Source: an uncultured Prevotella sp.
GTDB lineage: Bacteria; Bacteroidota; Bacteroidia; Bacteroidales; Bacteroidaceae
Direction of reading: 5' to 3'
Assembly: GCA_937877595.1 (NCBI GenBank)
Contig: CALFIY010000050.1
Location: 1 to 23,695, forward strand
Length of the DNA stretch: 23,695 nt
Under the pieces are notes generated by a model. That model saw only the letters and a program-made list of their open reading frames with translations, was not told where the DNA came from and ran no database searches. This document shows, in pieces, positions 15,614 to 23,590 of this stretch; the first letter of the stretch is position 1, and every line of letters begins with the position of its first letter. The position numbers were made by a program, and so were the translations under genes.

Positions 15614-16930
15614 ATGAATACCATGAAAAAGACATCACTTCTCAAGAACAACGGAACAAACTATCTTCTGCCTTTTGCACTTATCACATCGTGTTTTGCG
15701 CTATGGGGATTTGCCAACGACATCACCAATCCGATGGTCAAGGCTTTTTCCAAGATTTTCCGCATGAGTGTAGCCGACGGTGCGCTGGTTCAGATGGCTT
15801 TCTACGGAGGCTATTTCGCCATGGCACTTCCGGCAGCCATGTTCATACGCCACTATTCCTACAAGGCAGGAGTACTCATGGGGCTTGGCCTGTACGCCAC
15901 AGGCGCCCTGCTCTTCCTGCCGGCATCACTGACAGGAGCCTACTACCCGTTTCTGATTGCCTACTTCATAATGACATGCGGACTGTCGTTTATGGAGACA
16001 AGTTGTAATCCATACGTTCTCACCATGGGACCTAAGGAGACTGCCACACGACGCCTGAACATGGCGCAATGCTTCAATCCGATGGGCTCGCTATGCGGAA
16101 TGTATGTAGCAATGAATTTCATACAAGCCAGACTTAATCCTCTTTCCACACGAGAGCGCGCACTGCTCAGCGATGAGCAGTTTGCCTACGTCCGCGATAG
16201 CGACCTCAGCGTACTTATAGCGCCCTATCTCGTCATAGGACTTGTTATTGCCGCGGTATTCGTAATTATTCTTTTGGCAAAGATGCCTCACAATGGTGAT
16301 AGCAGCCATGACATCAGCCTGCGGCAAACCCTCAGCCGTCTGTGGAGCATGCCCGACTATAGAGAGGGCGTTGTCGCGCAGTTCTTCTATGTTGGCGCAC
16401 AAATAATGTGCTGGACTTTTATTATACAATATGGTACGCGCGTCTTTATGAGCGAAGGGATGAGTGAATTGGAAGCAGAAGTAACCTCTCAGCGTTATAA
16501 CATTGCAGCAATGGCCATATTCTGCGCCTCACGCTTCATCTGCACTTTCCTAATGCGCTACATCAATGGCGTTCGGATGCTCACAATGTTTGCTATTGCA
16601 GGAATACTGCTGTCCATCGGCGTAGTGGCTATCGACGGACGCGCAGGGCTTTATTGCCTGGTAGGGATATCTGCCTGCATGTCGCTTATGTTCCCCACCA
16701 TCTACGGCATAGCATTGCAAAACACAGGCGAGGACGCCAAGTTTGGCGCTGCCGGCTTGATTATGGCCATTCTTGGCGGCAGCGTATTGCCTCCGCTGCA
16801 GGCTCTCATCATTGATGCCGACACCATAATGGGCTGGCCTGCCATCAACGCATCATTTGTGCTTCCCATGATATGTTTCATCGTTATTCTCACCTACGGA
16901 GCACGCACCATACAACGCCAAAAAGTTTGA
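15614..16930 (+). CDS. fucP: FHS-family sugar:proton symporter, FucP-like MFS permease
   Basis: A 438-residue major facilitator permease with about 12 hydrophobic helices, the same length as E. coli FucP. Family marks are FALWGFANDITNPMVKAF in helix 1, YGGYFAMALPAA in helix 2, GLSFMETSCNPYV in helix 4 and RRLNMAQCFNPMGS in helix 5. E128 and N155 are spaced like the FucP E135 and N162 substrate and proton residues; the first-helix acid appears as D36. It should import a hexose such as L-fucose, glucose or galactose with protons across the inner membrane; the sugar cannot be decided from this region, and no fucose genes are adjacent. The frame extends upstream to 15551 inside the preceding gene; ATG 15614 (or 15623) fits best. 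Confidence 0.85.
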   Translation: MNTMKKTSLLKNNGTNYLLPFALITSCFALWGFANDITNPMVKAFSKIFRMSVADGALVQMAFYGGYFAMALPAAMFIRHYSYKAGVLMGLGLYATGALLFLPASLTGAYYPFLIAYFIMTCGLSFMETSCNPYVLTMGPKETATRRLNMAQCFNPMGSLCGMYVAMNFIQARLNPLSTRERALLSDEQFAYVRDSDLSVLIAPYLVIGLVIAAVFVIILLAKMPHNGDSSHDISLRQTLSRLWSMPDYREGVVAQFFYVGAQIMCWTFIIQYGTRVFMSEGMSELEAEVTSQRYNIAAMAIFCASRFICTFLMRYINGVRMLTMFAIAGILLSIGVVAIDGRAGLYCLVGISACMSLMFPTIYGIALQNTGEDAKFGAAGLIMAILGGSVLPPLQALIIDADTIMGWPAINASFVLPMICFIVILTYGARTIQRQKV

Positions 16931-16979
16931 CTTAGGTCAAAAAAAACCGCCGCATGGCGTATTATCCTGCATAAAACAG

Positions 16980-17010
16980 TTTGCCAAAGACACCGGGCTG
17001 AGTAATTTTG
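16980..17010 (+). promoter_or_regulatory. Bacteroidota-type promoter for a small transcription unit
   Basis: TTTG (16980-16983), a 19-nt spacer and TAATTTTG (17003-17010) match the -33/-7 consensus as well as any promoter in the window. Transcription should start near 17014, about 63 nt before a 31-codon reading frame. Confidence 0.65.
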
Positions 17011-17013
17011 CAC

Positions 17014-17046
17014 CCTCTCCGAAAGGCTGCTGCGGCAGCAAAGAGG
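17014..17046 (+). promoter_or_regulatory. Predicted structured 5' leader of the small membrane-peptide transcript
   Basis: Right at the expected transcript start, CCTCT (17014-17018) can pair with AGAGG (17042-17046). This encloses a second stem GCTGC (17026-17030) / GCAGC (17035-17039) with a TGCG loop. The outer stem covers AGAGG, immediately before a five-codon reading frame (ATG 17047, stop 17062-17064). It does not match any riboswitch class I recognise. This is pairing by eye only. Confidence 0.35.
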
Positions 17047-17076
17047 ATGACAAAAGTGTTTTAAGGTAAAAAGATT

Positions 17077-17172
17077 ATGTTATTAGATTTTCAGACCACA
17101 CTAATGCTGGTCTCGGTAGCGGTGGCTGCTTTGCTTAGCATCGTAACACTCACCCACACCAAGGTCGATTAG
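17077..17172 (+). CDS. 31-residue single-span membrane peptide (small ORF)
   Basis: ATG at 17077 opens a 31-codon frame: MLLDFQTTLMLVSVAVAALL then SIVTLTHTKVD and a TAG. Residues 9-25 are a continuous hydrophobic stretch long enough for one membrane helix, with a short acidic N-terminus and a polar C-terminal tail. AAGG (17063-17066) lies about 10 nt upstream as a possible ribosome-binding site. The frame is flanked by a near-consensus promoter (16980-17010) and a strong hairpin (17182-17215) whose stem begins 9 nt after the stop, so the sequence looks like a dedicated transcription unit. I do not recognise the family. Small membrane peptides often modulate a larger membrane complex, but no partner is indicated here. 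A non-coding role for the transcript is the main alternative. Confidence 0.5.
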   Translation: MLLDFQTTLMLVSVAVAALLSIVTLTHTKVD

Positions 17173-17181
17173 CGGTAATTG

Positions 17182-17215
17182 ATACGGGCAGCAACAGTTT
17201 GAGTGCTGCCCGTAT
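17182..17215 (+). terminator. Hairpin terminator after the small membrane-peptide frame
   Basis: A perfect 12-bp stem pairs ATACGGGCAGCA (17182-17193) with TGCTGCCCGTAT (17204-17215) around a 10-nt loop, followed by a T/A-rich stretch (TGATTATAATGTTTATAAAA). It separates the small transcription unit from the lipoprotein gene at 17342. Confidence 0.75.
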
Positions 17216-17309
17216 TGATTATAATGTTTATAAAATCTAAAAATGTGACTATTATAATTAATAAACTTAATAAAAAAGCGAAAAATGCCCATTTTTACAG
17301 AAATGTGCG

Positions 17310-17317
17310 TAAATTTG
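17310..17317 (+). promoter_or_regulatory. Candidate -7 box for the DUF6242-like lipoprotein operon
   Basis: TAAATTTG (17310-17317) is a perfect -7 match 24 nt before the ATG at 17342. No clear TTTG lies at the -33 distance. It could start the whole lipoprotein-barrel-uppS-bamA-ompH series. Confidence 0.5.
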
Positions 17318-17341
17318 CACGCAAAATTAATTACAAGGTAG

Positions 17342-18697
17342 ATGACACGCACCATCCATACACTCTGCGGACTGATCACAGCACTGCTTCTCACAGCATC
17401 ATGCATCAGTTCTGAAGAGACAACGACCATACTCCAATACAACGACGCTGCCATAGTATCATTCTCTTTGGGCAATCTGAAACAGCACAACGACGATGGT
17501 ACAACCACAAATATTGCAGGCAGCACCTACAAATTTCATATCGACCAGAGCAATCGTCGGATTTACAACACCGATTCCCTGCCGTATGGCACAGACAAGT
17601 CAAGAGTCACATGTACTGCCACTACGCTCAACAACGGTGTAATCGTCATAAAGAACACCGACGACAGCGACGTCACACTCTACAGTTCTACCGACAGTAT
17701 TGATTTCACCACCGAGCGTGAATTCATCGTCTACTCGTCAAGCATGGCGAGAAACAGCGTTTATACCGTTGAGATAAACGTACACCAGGAAGATGTAGAC
17801 AAATTCTCATGGACCCAGAAAAACAGCAGTTCCGAAATATCAGCACTTGCCAACATTAATGTCGTTTTGGCAGGAGGCTGGCCGTTTGTCTTTGGCGAAA
17901 ACAACGGGCAGACCGTTGGTTATGCCACATCCGACGGCAACAACTGGCAACCCATCGATTTCGGACAAGTTCTGCAGGCCGATGCATGGCAAAATGCAGT
18001 TGCCAGGAACGACACCCTCTTCATTCTCAACGGCAACAGCCTTTTGAGTTCGGCCGACGGCCAGCAGTGGCAAACTGTCAATTCTGCCAGCAACCCGTCA
18101 CGCCTTATCGGTGCCAGCACTGCTGAACTCTACGGACAGGATGCTGCAGGTGCGCTGTCAGTATCACGCGACGGAGGACTGTCATGGCTTTCGGAACAGT
18201 ACGACGAGCAAGATGCAGAATACCTTGGCCAACTTCCAACGGAAAATATCGCCTTGGCAACAACCAAGGCAGCAATGGCCGACAGCACTGACTATGTCCT
18301 GATGGTTGGCAGCCGTTCTGCAATAAGTTACCCCAACGACACAATCGCCATGGTATGGCGCAAGATAACCGATTACAGTCGCTACGGACAGCGTGGACAA
18401 TGGGTATACATGGAGCGCACCGACAACAATGCCAAGGCGCTTCCCCTGCTGGGCAATACGCAACTGCTAAGTTACGCCGACGGAATCATGGCATTCGGAC
18501 GTACAGGCAACGGCAGTCTTTCAGCAATGTACCAGACACGCGACGGAGGTATCACATGGCGCAAGATAACCACCTACAGTCTACCGACAGGACTTGACGG
18601 CGCCAAACCGTTTGCTGCGGCATCCAAAGGCGCCGACATCTGGCTGGTTGTCGGAGGCGATATATGGCATGGCCGGCTGCCACGGCTGAGCGAATAG
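17342..18697 (+). CDS. DUF6242-like lipoprotein with Asp-box repeats
   Basis: A 451-residue lipoprotein with a signal peptide and lipobox LLTASC (Cys 21). The first part (about 22-155) is beta-rich and ends in a segment like the N-terminal domain of DUF6242 proteins. The second part (about 165-451) carries four Asp-box-type motifs, SDGNNW (197-202), SADGQQW (237-243), SRDGGLSW (275-282) and TRDGGITW (399-406), the signature of sialidase/sortilin-type beta propellers. No enzymatic residues are recognisable, so a binding or assembly role at the outer membrane is more likely than a sialidase. The gene precedes a DUF6089-like barrel gene, uppS and bamA, an order I recall as typical in Bacteroidales. 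A TAAATTTG box lies just upstream. Confidence 0.75.
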   Translation: MTRTIHTLCGLITALLLTASCISSEETTTILQYNDAAIVSFSLGNLKQHNDDGTTTNIAGSTYKFHIDQSNRRIYNTDSLPYGTDKSRVTCTATTLNNGVIVIKNTDDSDVTLYSSTDSIDFTTEREFIVYSSSMARNSVYTVEINVHQEDVDKFSWTQKNSSSEISALANINVVLAGGWPFVFGENNGQTVGYATSDGNNWQPIDFGQVLQADAWQNAVARNDTLFILNGNSLLSSADGQQWQTVNSASNPSRLIGASTAELYGQDAAGALSVSRDGGLSWLSEQYDEQDAEYLGQLPTENIALATTKAAMADSTDYVLMVGSRSAISYPNDTIAMVWRKITDYSRYGQRGQWVYMERTDNNAKALPLLGNTQLLSYADGIMAFGRTGNGSLSAMYQTRDGGITWRKITTYSLPTGLDGAKPFAAASKGADIWLVVGGDIWHGRLPRLSE

Positions 18698-18739
18698 CGC
18701 GTTTGTCCATCACGTAAAAAGAACACGCCGCAGACAGCA

Positions 18740-19438
18740 ATGGGTGCTAAGCAGAATATAATGAGACGGGGCATAGCCATCATGCTTGCAGTAGCAGTGA
18801 TGCCGGCAACAGTCTCTGCACAGAGCGACCCTGAATATCGTGCAGAACTGGGCGGCGGAATAGGACTTGTAGCCTACGAAGGCGACTTCAACGGCAGTCC
18901 GCTGCGCAACATGCAGCCAATGCTTTCGCTCCTTGGGCGTTACAAGATGAACCCACGCATGGCAGTGGCCATGAATATAAGTTATGGATGGCTGAAAGGC
19001 TCTTCCGAAAATACGGCAACCTACTATCCCAATCTGCCGGTGACCGAGTTCAAACACGGAGTGGCCGATATCGGAGTGAGATATGAGTACAACTTCTGGC
19101 CATATGGCACAGGACGTGAATATCGCGGTGCACAGCGTCTCACGCCGTACATTTCGCTGGGACTGGGAGCAACGGTTGCAAAGCCAGGCAAGACTTTGGT
19201 GGCGGTAAACATGCCACTGGGAGTCGGTGTAAAGTATAAAATAGGACAGCGCACCAATTTCGCTGCAGAGTGGGCTGTCCACTTCACCGGCAGCGACCGT
19301 CTTGACGGAGTTGCCGACCCATACGGCATAAAGAGTTCGGGCCTCTTCAAAAACACCGACGGCTACAGCCATCTCAGGCTGTCTCTGACATATGATTTTT
19401 GGGCAAAATGTAAAACATGTCATAATGATAGATACTAA
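18740..19438 (+). CDS. DUF6089-like outer-membrane beta-barrel protein
   Basis: A 232-residue protein with a signal peptide ending VSAQ (about residue 28) and a mature part of alternating amphipathic strands (LGGGIGLVAYEGDF, MAVAMNISYGWLKGS, ADIGVRYEYNFWPYG, LTPYISLGLGATVAK), ending in LRLSLTYDFW followed by a short Cys-containing tail (CKTCHNDRY). This fits a small outer-membrane barrel of the DUF6089 type. Two starts are possible, ATG 18740 or ATG 18761 (MRRGIAIMLAV), and the second also gives a normal signal peptide. The 3' end overlaps the uppS start by 14 nt, so translation of the two is likely coupled. The gene begins 42 nt after the DUF6242-like gene. Its function is unknown; position suggests envelope assembly. 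Confidence 0.75.
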   Translation: MGAKQNIMRRGIAIMLAVAVMPATVSAQSDPEYRAELGGGIGLVAYEGDFNGSPLRNMQPMLSLLGRYKMNPRMAVAMNISYGWLKGSSENTATYYPNLPVTEFKHGVADIGVRYEYNFWPYGTGREYRGAQRLTPYISLGLGATVAKPGKTLVAVNMPLGVGVKYKIGQRTNFAAEWAVHFTGSDRLDGVADPYGIKSSGLFKNTDGYSHLRLSLTYDFWAKCKTCHNDRY

Positions 19439-20153
19439 TAATATTCCTCAACATATTGCCATTATCATGGATGGCAACGGCCGCTGGGCCACCGAGCGAG
19501 GCAAGGAGCGCAGTTTCGGACACCAGGCAGGTGTAGAGGCTGTGCGCCGCATCACTTCAGAATGTACACGACTGGGAGTGAAATTCCTTACGCTGTATAC
19601 CTTTTCCACCGAAAACTGGAATCGGCCGGCCGATGAGGTTGCCGCTCTCATGGGACTGGTACTCACATCGCTCGAAGACGAGATATTCATGAAGAACAAT
19701 GTGCGTTTTCGCGTCATAGGCGATATGTCACGCATGCCGGCAGAAGTACTGAAGAAACTGCGTCAGACAGAAGAGCACACTGCCCAAAACAGTGCTATGA
19801 CAATGGTTGTAGCACTGAGTTACTCTTCAAAATGGGAAATTACGAAGGCCGTACAAGACATTGCTGCCGACGTGAAGGAAGCCAAACTGAGCCTCAGCGC
19901 CATAAACGAAGAACTTATCAGCCAATATCTTGAAACGCGCTTCATGCCAGACCCTGATTTGTTAATCCGTACAGGCGGCGAACTGCGAATTTCCAACTAT
20001 CTGCTTTGGCAGATTGCCTATTCCGAACTCTATTTCTGCGATACCTACTGGCCGGACTTCGACGCGAAAGCCCTGCACACTGCTATTGAGAGTTACCAGC
20101 ACCGCCAGCGCAGATACGGCAAGACAGAGGCCCAAGTGGAAAGTGAAAAATGA
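19425..20153 (+). CDS. uppS: Isoprenyl transferase (undecaprenyl diphosphate synthase) UppS
   Basis: UppS condenses isopentenyl diphosphates onto farnesyl diphosphate in cis to make undecaprenyl diphosphate, the lipid carrier for peptidoglycan and O-antigen sugars. The 242-residue protein, of normal length, has all signature motifs: IAIIMDGNGRWA with the catalytic D16, FGHQAG with H33, TLYTFSTENW (57-65), RTGGELRISNYLLWQ (182-196) and the YSELYF segment with E201. The frame is open upstream to 19392 inside the preceding gene, but the ATG at 19425 gives the usual start just before IPQHIAIIMDGNG. It overlaps the DUF6089-like gene by 14 nt and precedes bamA by 52 nt. Confidence 0.97.
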   Translation: MIDTNNIPQHIAIIMDGNGRWATERGKERSFGHQAGVEAVRRITSECTRLGVKFLTLYTFSTENWNRPADEVAALMGLVLTSLEDEIFMKNNVRFRVIGDMSRMPAEVLKKLRQTEEHTAQNSAMTMVVALSYSSKWEITKAVQDIAADVKEAKLSLSAINEELISQYLETRFMPDPDLLIRTGGELRISNYLLWQIAYSELYFCDTYWPDFDAKALHTAIESYQHRQRRYGKTEAQVESEK

Positions 20154-20205
20154 ATGAGAATGAAAAGTGAGGGTGAAGAATTTGCTACCGGTTTGATATA
20201 ATAAG

Positions 20206-22917
20206 ATGAATAGAAAGATATACAATTTTGTGAAGACAGGCCTGACGGCCAAGCGAATGTTGATATGCGCAACATTCCTTGCTGTTCAGTCATTCTTCAC
20301 TGTTATGGCACAGGATGTCATCGTAGAGCCCGACATCTCGTATGCCGGCACGCCACGCACCTGCGAAATAGGCGGTATAACCGTCAAGGGAGTGCAAGGA
20401 TATGAGGACTACGTTCTGACAGGACTTTCCGGACTTAGCATAGGCCAGACCATCAGTGTTCCAGGCGTGGAAATCACCGAGGCCGTAAAGCGCTACTGGA
20501 AGCACGGACTATTCTCACGCGTAGCAATAACTGCCGACTCTATTGTAGGCTCAAAGGTATATCTGTGCATACATCTGTCCACTCGCCCGCGCATCAGCAA
20601 TATCACCTACCACGGACTGAAAAAGTCGGAGCGCGAAGACATGGAGGCAAAACTTGGCATTATGAAAGGCTCGCAGATAACTCCAAACATGATTGACCGA
20701 GCCAAGATACTTGCCAAGCGCTATTTCGACGACAAGGGCTACAAGAATGCCGTCATCGACATAGTGCAGCACGACGATGTATCGGCTCCAAATCAGGTGA
20801 TACTCGACGTAAACATCGACAAGAAAGACAAGATGCGCATCCGCCACATCATCTTAGACGGCAACCAGAAACTGGCAACAAGCAAGATAAAGGGAACGCT
20901 GTTTACCAAAGGTGCCCTGACCAAGATGAACGAGTCTGGCAAACTGAGCACGCTCTTCAAATCGAAGAAATTCACCGAGGAAAGATATCAGACAGCCAAG
21001 AAAGACCTCATCACAAAATACAACGAACTCGGATACCGCGACGCCACCATTCTGGAAGATTCCGTATGGAACAATGACGACAGCCACGTCAATATTTACA
21101 TTAAAGTTGACGAAGGCCAGCGATACTATCTGCGCAATATCACCTGGGTAGGCAACACTGTGGTCAACAGCGACTATCTTAACGCCGTGCTCGGCATGAA
21201 GCGAGGCGATGTCTACAATCAGAAACTTATGAACAAGCGTCTTAGCGAAGACGAAGACGCCGTTGGCAACTACTATTGGAACAACGGATATCTTTTCTAC
21301 AACCTCCAGCCCACTGAAATCAACATTGTTGGCGACTCGATAGACTTGGAGATGCGCATACAGGAAGGCCAGCAGGCACACATCAGCAATGTTCGCATCT
21401 ACGGCAACGACCGCCTTTACGAAGAGGTTGTCCGCCGTGAGTTACGCACAAAGCCCGGCGACCTCTTCTCAAAGGAGGCTATCCAGCGCTCTGCACGCGA
21501 ACTTGCATCAATGGGACATTTCGACCCGGAGAAAGTAAATCCCGACATCAAGCCAAACTACGAAGACGGCACCGTTGATATCAACTGGGAGTTGGAACAG
21601 AAGTCCAACGATCAACTTGAATTCTCTCTTGGTTGGGGCCAGACGGGTATCATGGGACGCGTTGGCATCAAACTGAACAACTTCTCCATGCGCAATCTCT
21701 TTGGCCGCAACAAGATGCACCGTGGTATCATGCCTATTGGCGACGGTGAGCAACTCTCGCTCTCACTGCAGTCTAACGGCTCCTATTACAGCAGTCTTTC
21801 TACGGGCTATTCCACAGGATGGTTTGGCGGCAAGCGACCCATTGCGTTTAATGTCAGCGCTTTCTACTCCAAGCAGAGCGACATTTCAAGTAGTTACCGC
21901 AACAACAGTTACTATAACAACTACTACAACTACATGTACGGATATGGCACGTACAACAGCGGTTACTACAACTATGAATCAATGCTCGACGACGACAAGT
22001 ACATAAAGTTGTTCGGTGCCTCAATAGGCTGGGGTAAGCGTCTCCGCTGGCCAGATGACTATTTCCAGTTGTCACTGCAGTTGGCATACACACGCTATAT
22101 GCTGCGCGACTGGAGTTACTTCATTATCTCCAACGGCAACTGCAATAACATCAACCTCGGCATCACGCTTTCACGCACGTCAACCGACAACCAGTTATAC
22201 CCGCGTCGCGGCTCAGAGTTCATGGCTTCTGTCACTCTCACTCCGCCATGGTCTGCATTCGACGGAAAGAATTACGAGACTCTCGCCTCTGCCGAGACCT
22301 ACAACACCAACCACGATCTCTACGACCGCGAACTGCAGGACAAGTACCGCTGGATAGAATACCACAAGTGGAAGTTTAAGACGCGTACCTTCACTGCTCT
22401 CTCGGGAGGCCAGAAGTGCTTTGTACTTATGACGCGCCTTGAAATGGGACTCCTCGGCTCTTACAACAAATACAAGAAGTCGCCCTTTGAAACGTTCTAC
22501 GTCGGTGGCGACGGCATGAGCGGCTATTCCACTGGCTACGCCGAAGAGACGATTGGCCTGCGCGGTTATGACAACGGTTCTATCTCCAATACCGCAGCGT
22601 ATCTCGCTGGTACCAGCAGTTACTACAATGCCTATGCCTACGATCGCCTCACTCTCGAACTGCGCTACCCCTTCATGCTCGGCAATACAACCATTTACGG
22701 ACTCGGATTTGTTGAGGGAGGTAACGCCTGGGCAGAGGCCAAGAAGTTCAATCCGTTCGACATGAAGCGCTCAGCAGGTGTCGGTGTACGCATCTTCCTT
22801 CCCATGGTTGGCCTTATGGGTATCGACTGGGCCTACGGCTTCGACAAGGTCTACAGCGGCAGTGCCTACCAGCGTGGCGGCAGCCAGTTCCACTTCGTAT
22901 TGGGCCAGGAGTTTTAA
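20206..22917 (+). CDS. bamA: Outer membrane protein assembly factor BamA
   Basis: BamA inserts and folds beta-barrel proteins in the outer membrane. The 903-residue protein has a signal sequence (cleavage near MAQ, about residue 35) and POTRA domains over about 45-420; repeated patterns include GITVKGVQGYEDYVL, ISNITYHGLKKSEREDM, IRHIILDGNQKL, LRNITWVGNTVVNSDYL and ISNVRIYGNDRLYEEVV, fitting five POTRAs. The C-terminal barrel covers about 440-903 and ends with a Phe (FHFVLGQEF), as expected of the terminal strand signal. The conserved VRGF/Y motif of loop 6 appears as GLRGYD with R786. Residues 564-590 form a Tyr/Asn-rich insertion. Alternating lines of sequence make the assignment secure. 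It follows uppS and precedes two OmpH/Skp-like genes, the usual Bacteroidales order. Confidence 0.97.
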   Translation: MNRKIYNFVKTGLTAKRMLICATFLAVQSFFTVMAQDVIVEPDISYAGTPRTCEIGGITVKGVQGYEDYVLTGLSGLSIGQTISVPGVEITEAVKRYWKHGLFSRVAITADSIVGSKVYLCIHLSTRPRISNITYHGLKKSEREDMEAKLGIMKGSQITPNMIDRAKILAKRYFDDKGYKNAVIDIVQHDDVSAPNQVILDVNIDKKDKMRIRHIILDGNQKLATSKIKGTLFTKGALTKMNESGKLSTLFKSKKFTEERYQTAKKDLITKYNELGYRDATILEDSVWNNDDSHVNIYIKVDEGQRYYLRNITWVGNTVVNSDYLNAVLGMKRGDVYNQKLMNKRLSEDEDAVGNYYWNNGYLFYNLQPTEINIVGDSIDLEMRIQEGQQAHISNVRIYGNDRLYEEVVRRELRTKPGDLFSKEAIQRSARELASMGHFDPEKVNPDIKPNYEDGTVDINWELEQKSNDQLEFSLGWGQTGIMGRVGIKLNNFSMRNLFGRNKMHRGIMPIGDGEQLSLSLQSNGSYYSSLSTGYSTGWFGGKRPIAFNVSAFYSKQSDISSSYRNNSYYNNYYNYMYGYGTYNSGYYNYESMLDDDKYIKLFGASIGWGKRLRWPDDYFQLSLQLAYTRYMLRDWSYFIISNGNCNNINLGITLSRTSTDNQLYPRRGSEFMASVTLTPPWSAFDGKNYETLASAETYNTNHDLYDRELQDKYRWIEYHKWKFKTRTFTALSGGQKCFVLMTRLEMGLLGSYNKYKKSPFETFYVGGDGMSGYSTGYAEETIGLRGYDNGSISNTAAYLAGTSSYYNAYAYDRLTLELRYPFMLGNTTIYGLGFVEGGNAWAEAKKFNPFDMKRSAGVGVRIFLPMVGLMGIDWAYGFDKVYSGSAYQRGGSQFHFVLGQEF

Positions 22918-22981
22918 ACCATTTGATTTTGCCGACATCAAAAGGACAAACAGTATAGCATAAACATTCAGACAAATCATT

Positions 22982-23497
22982 ATGAAGAAAATACTTTTCT
23001 GCGTGATACTCGCCATTGGCAGTTTCGCCTCTGCATCTGCCCAGAAGTTTGCTCTTCTCGACATGGACTATATTCTGAGAAACATCCCTGCCTACGAGCG
23101 TGCCAACGAACAACTTGCCCAGGTTTCAAAGAAGTGGCAGGCTGAGATAGAGGCTGTACAGACCGAGGCACAGACCATGTACAAAGACTATCAGAAGGAG
23201 GTTGTCTTCCTCTCGCAAGAGCAGAAGAAGTCACGACAGGACGCTATAATGGAGAAAGAGCACGAGGCTGCCGAACTTAAGAAGAAATATTTCGGTCCGG
23301 AAGGCGAACTCTTCAAGAAGCGCACTGCCCTCATGTCGCCCATTCAAGAAGAAATCTACAATGCCGTGAGCGAAGTTGCCGACATGCGCGGCTACCAACT
23401 CGTTCTCGACCGTGCCAGCGATGCCGGCATCATCTTCGGTTCTCCAAAGGTCGACATTTCCAGCGAGGTGCTCTCCAAGTTAGGCTATTCAAAGTAA
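22982..23497 (+). CDS. OmpH/Skp-family periplasmic chaperone (first copy)
   Basis: A 171-residue protein with a signal peptide (MKKILFCVILAIGSFASASA) and the OmpH/Skp layout. It has a short beta start (QKFALLDMDYILRNIPAYE), a long charged alpha-helical hairpin (about 42-125, rich in Lys, Glu and Gln) and a C-terminal return to the core (GYQLVLDRASDAGIIFG, then a short DIS..VLSKLGY end). Skp-like proteins bind unfolded outer-membrane proteins in the periplasm and deliver them to BamA, directly upstream here. The gap to bamA is 64 nt. A second ompH-like gene begins 93 nt downstream. The length is normal for the family. Confidence 0.92.
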   Translation: MKKILFCVILAIGSFASASAQKFALLDMDYILRNIPAYERANEQLAQVSKKWQAEIEAVQTEAQTMYKDYQKEVVFLSQEQKKSRQDAIMEKEHEAAELKKKYFGPEGELFKKRTALMSPIQEEIYNAVSEVADMRGYQLVLDRASDAGIIFGSPKVDISSEVLSKLGYSK

Positions 23498-23509
23498 AAA
23501 CAAAATAAA

Positions 23510-23545
23510 CTAGACACTCTAGAAATACTAGAAAGGCTAGAAAAA
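23510..23545 (+). repeat. Four-copy 9-nt tandem repeat (CTAGAnnnn)
   Basis: Four units in perfect 9-nt register begin CTAGA: CTAGACACT (23510), CTAGAAATA (23519), CTAGAAAGG (23528) and CTAGAAAAA (23537). They lie in the gap between the two ompH-like genes. A purine-rich, A-rich stretch follows up to the ATG at 23591. Confidence 0.7.
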
Positions 23546-23590
23546 AAAGAGAGAAAGAACATTAACAATAACAAAAAAAAGAAAGGAACA

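Noticed and set aside
16948..16959. Short CGCC-GCAT-GGCG hairpin next to an A-run (16939-16946), terminator-like on the minus strand
   Set aside because: The stem is only 4 bp and no minus-strand gene is present there.
16936..17069. Open frame after the fucP-like stop ending in a Cys/Lys-rich segment (GCCGSKEDDKSVLR)
   Set aside because: The segment looks protein-like, but no ATG, GTG or TTG start is present in that frame after the fucP-like gene, and the promoter at 16980-17010 runs through it. It is more likely untranslated leader.
20197..20202. TATAAT sequence just before bamA
   Set aside because: It resembles a sigma-70 -10 box of Proteobacteria, but Bacteroidota primary promoters use TAnnTTTG, and no -33 element fits. 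It is more likely just an AT-rich initiation region.
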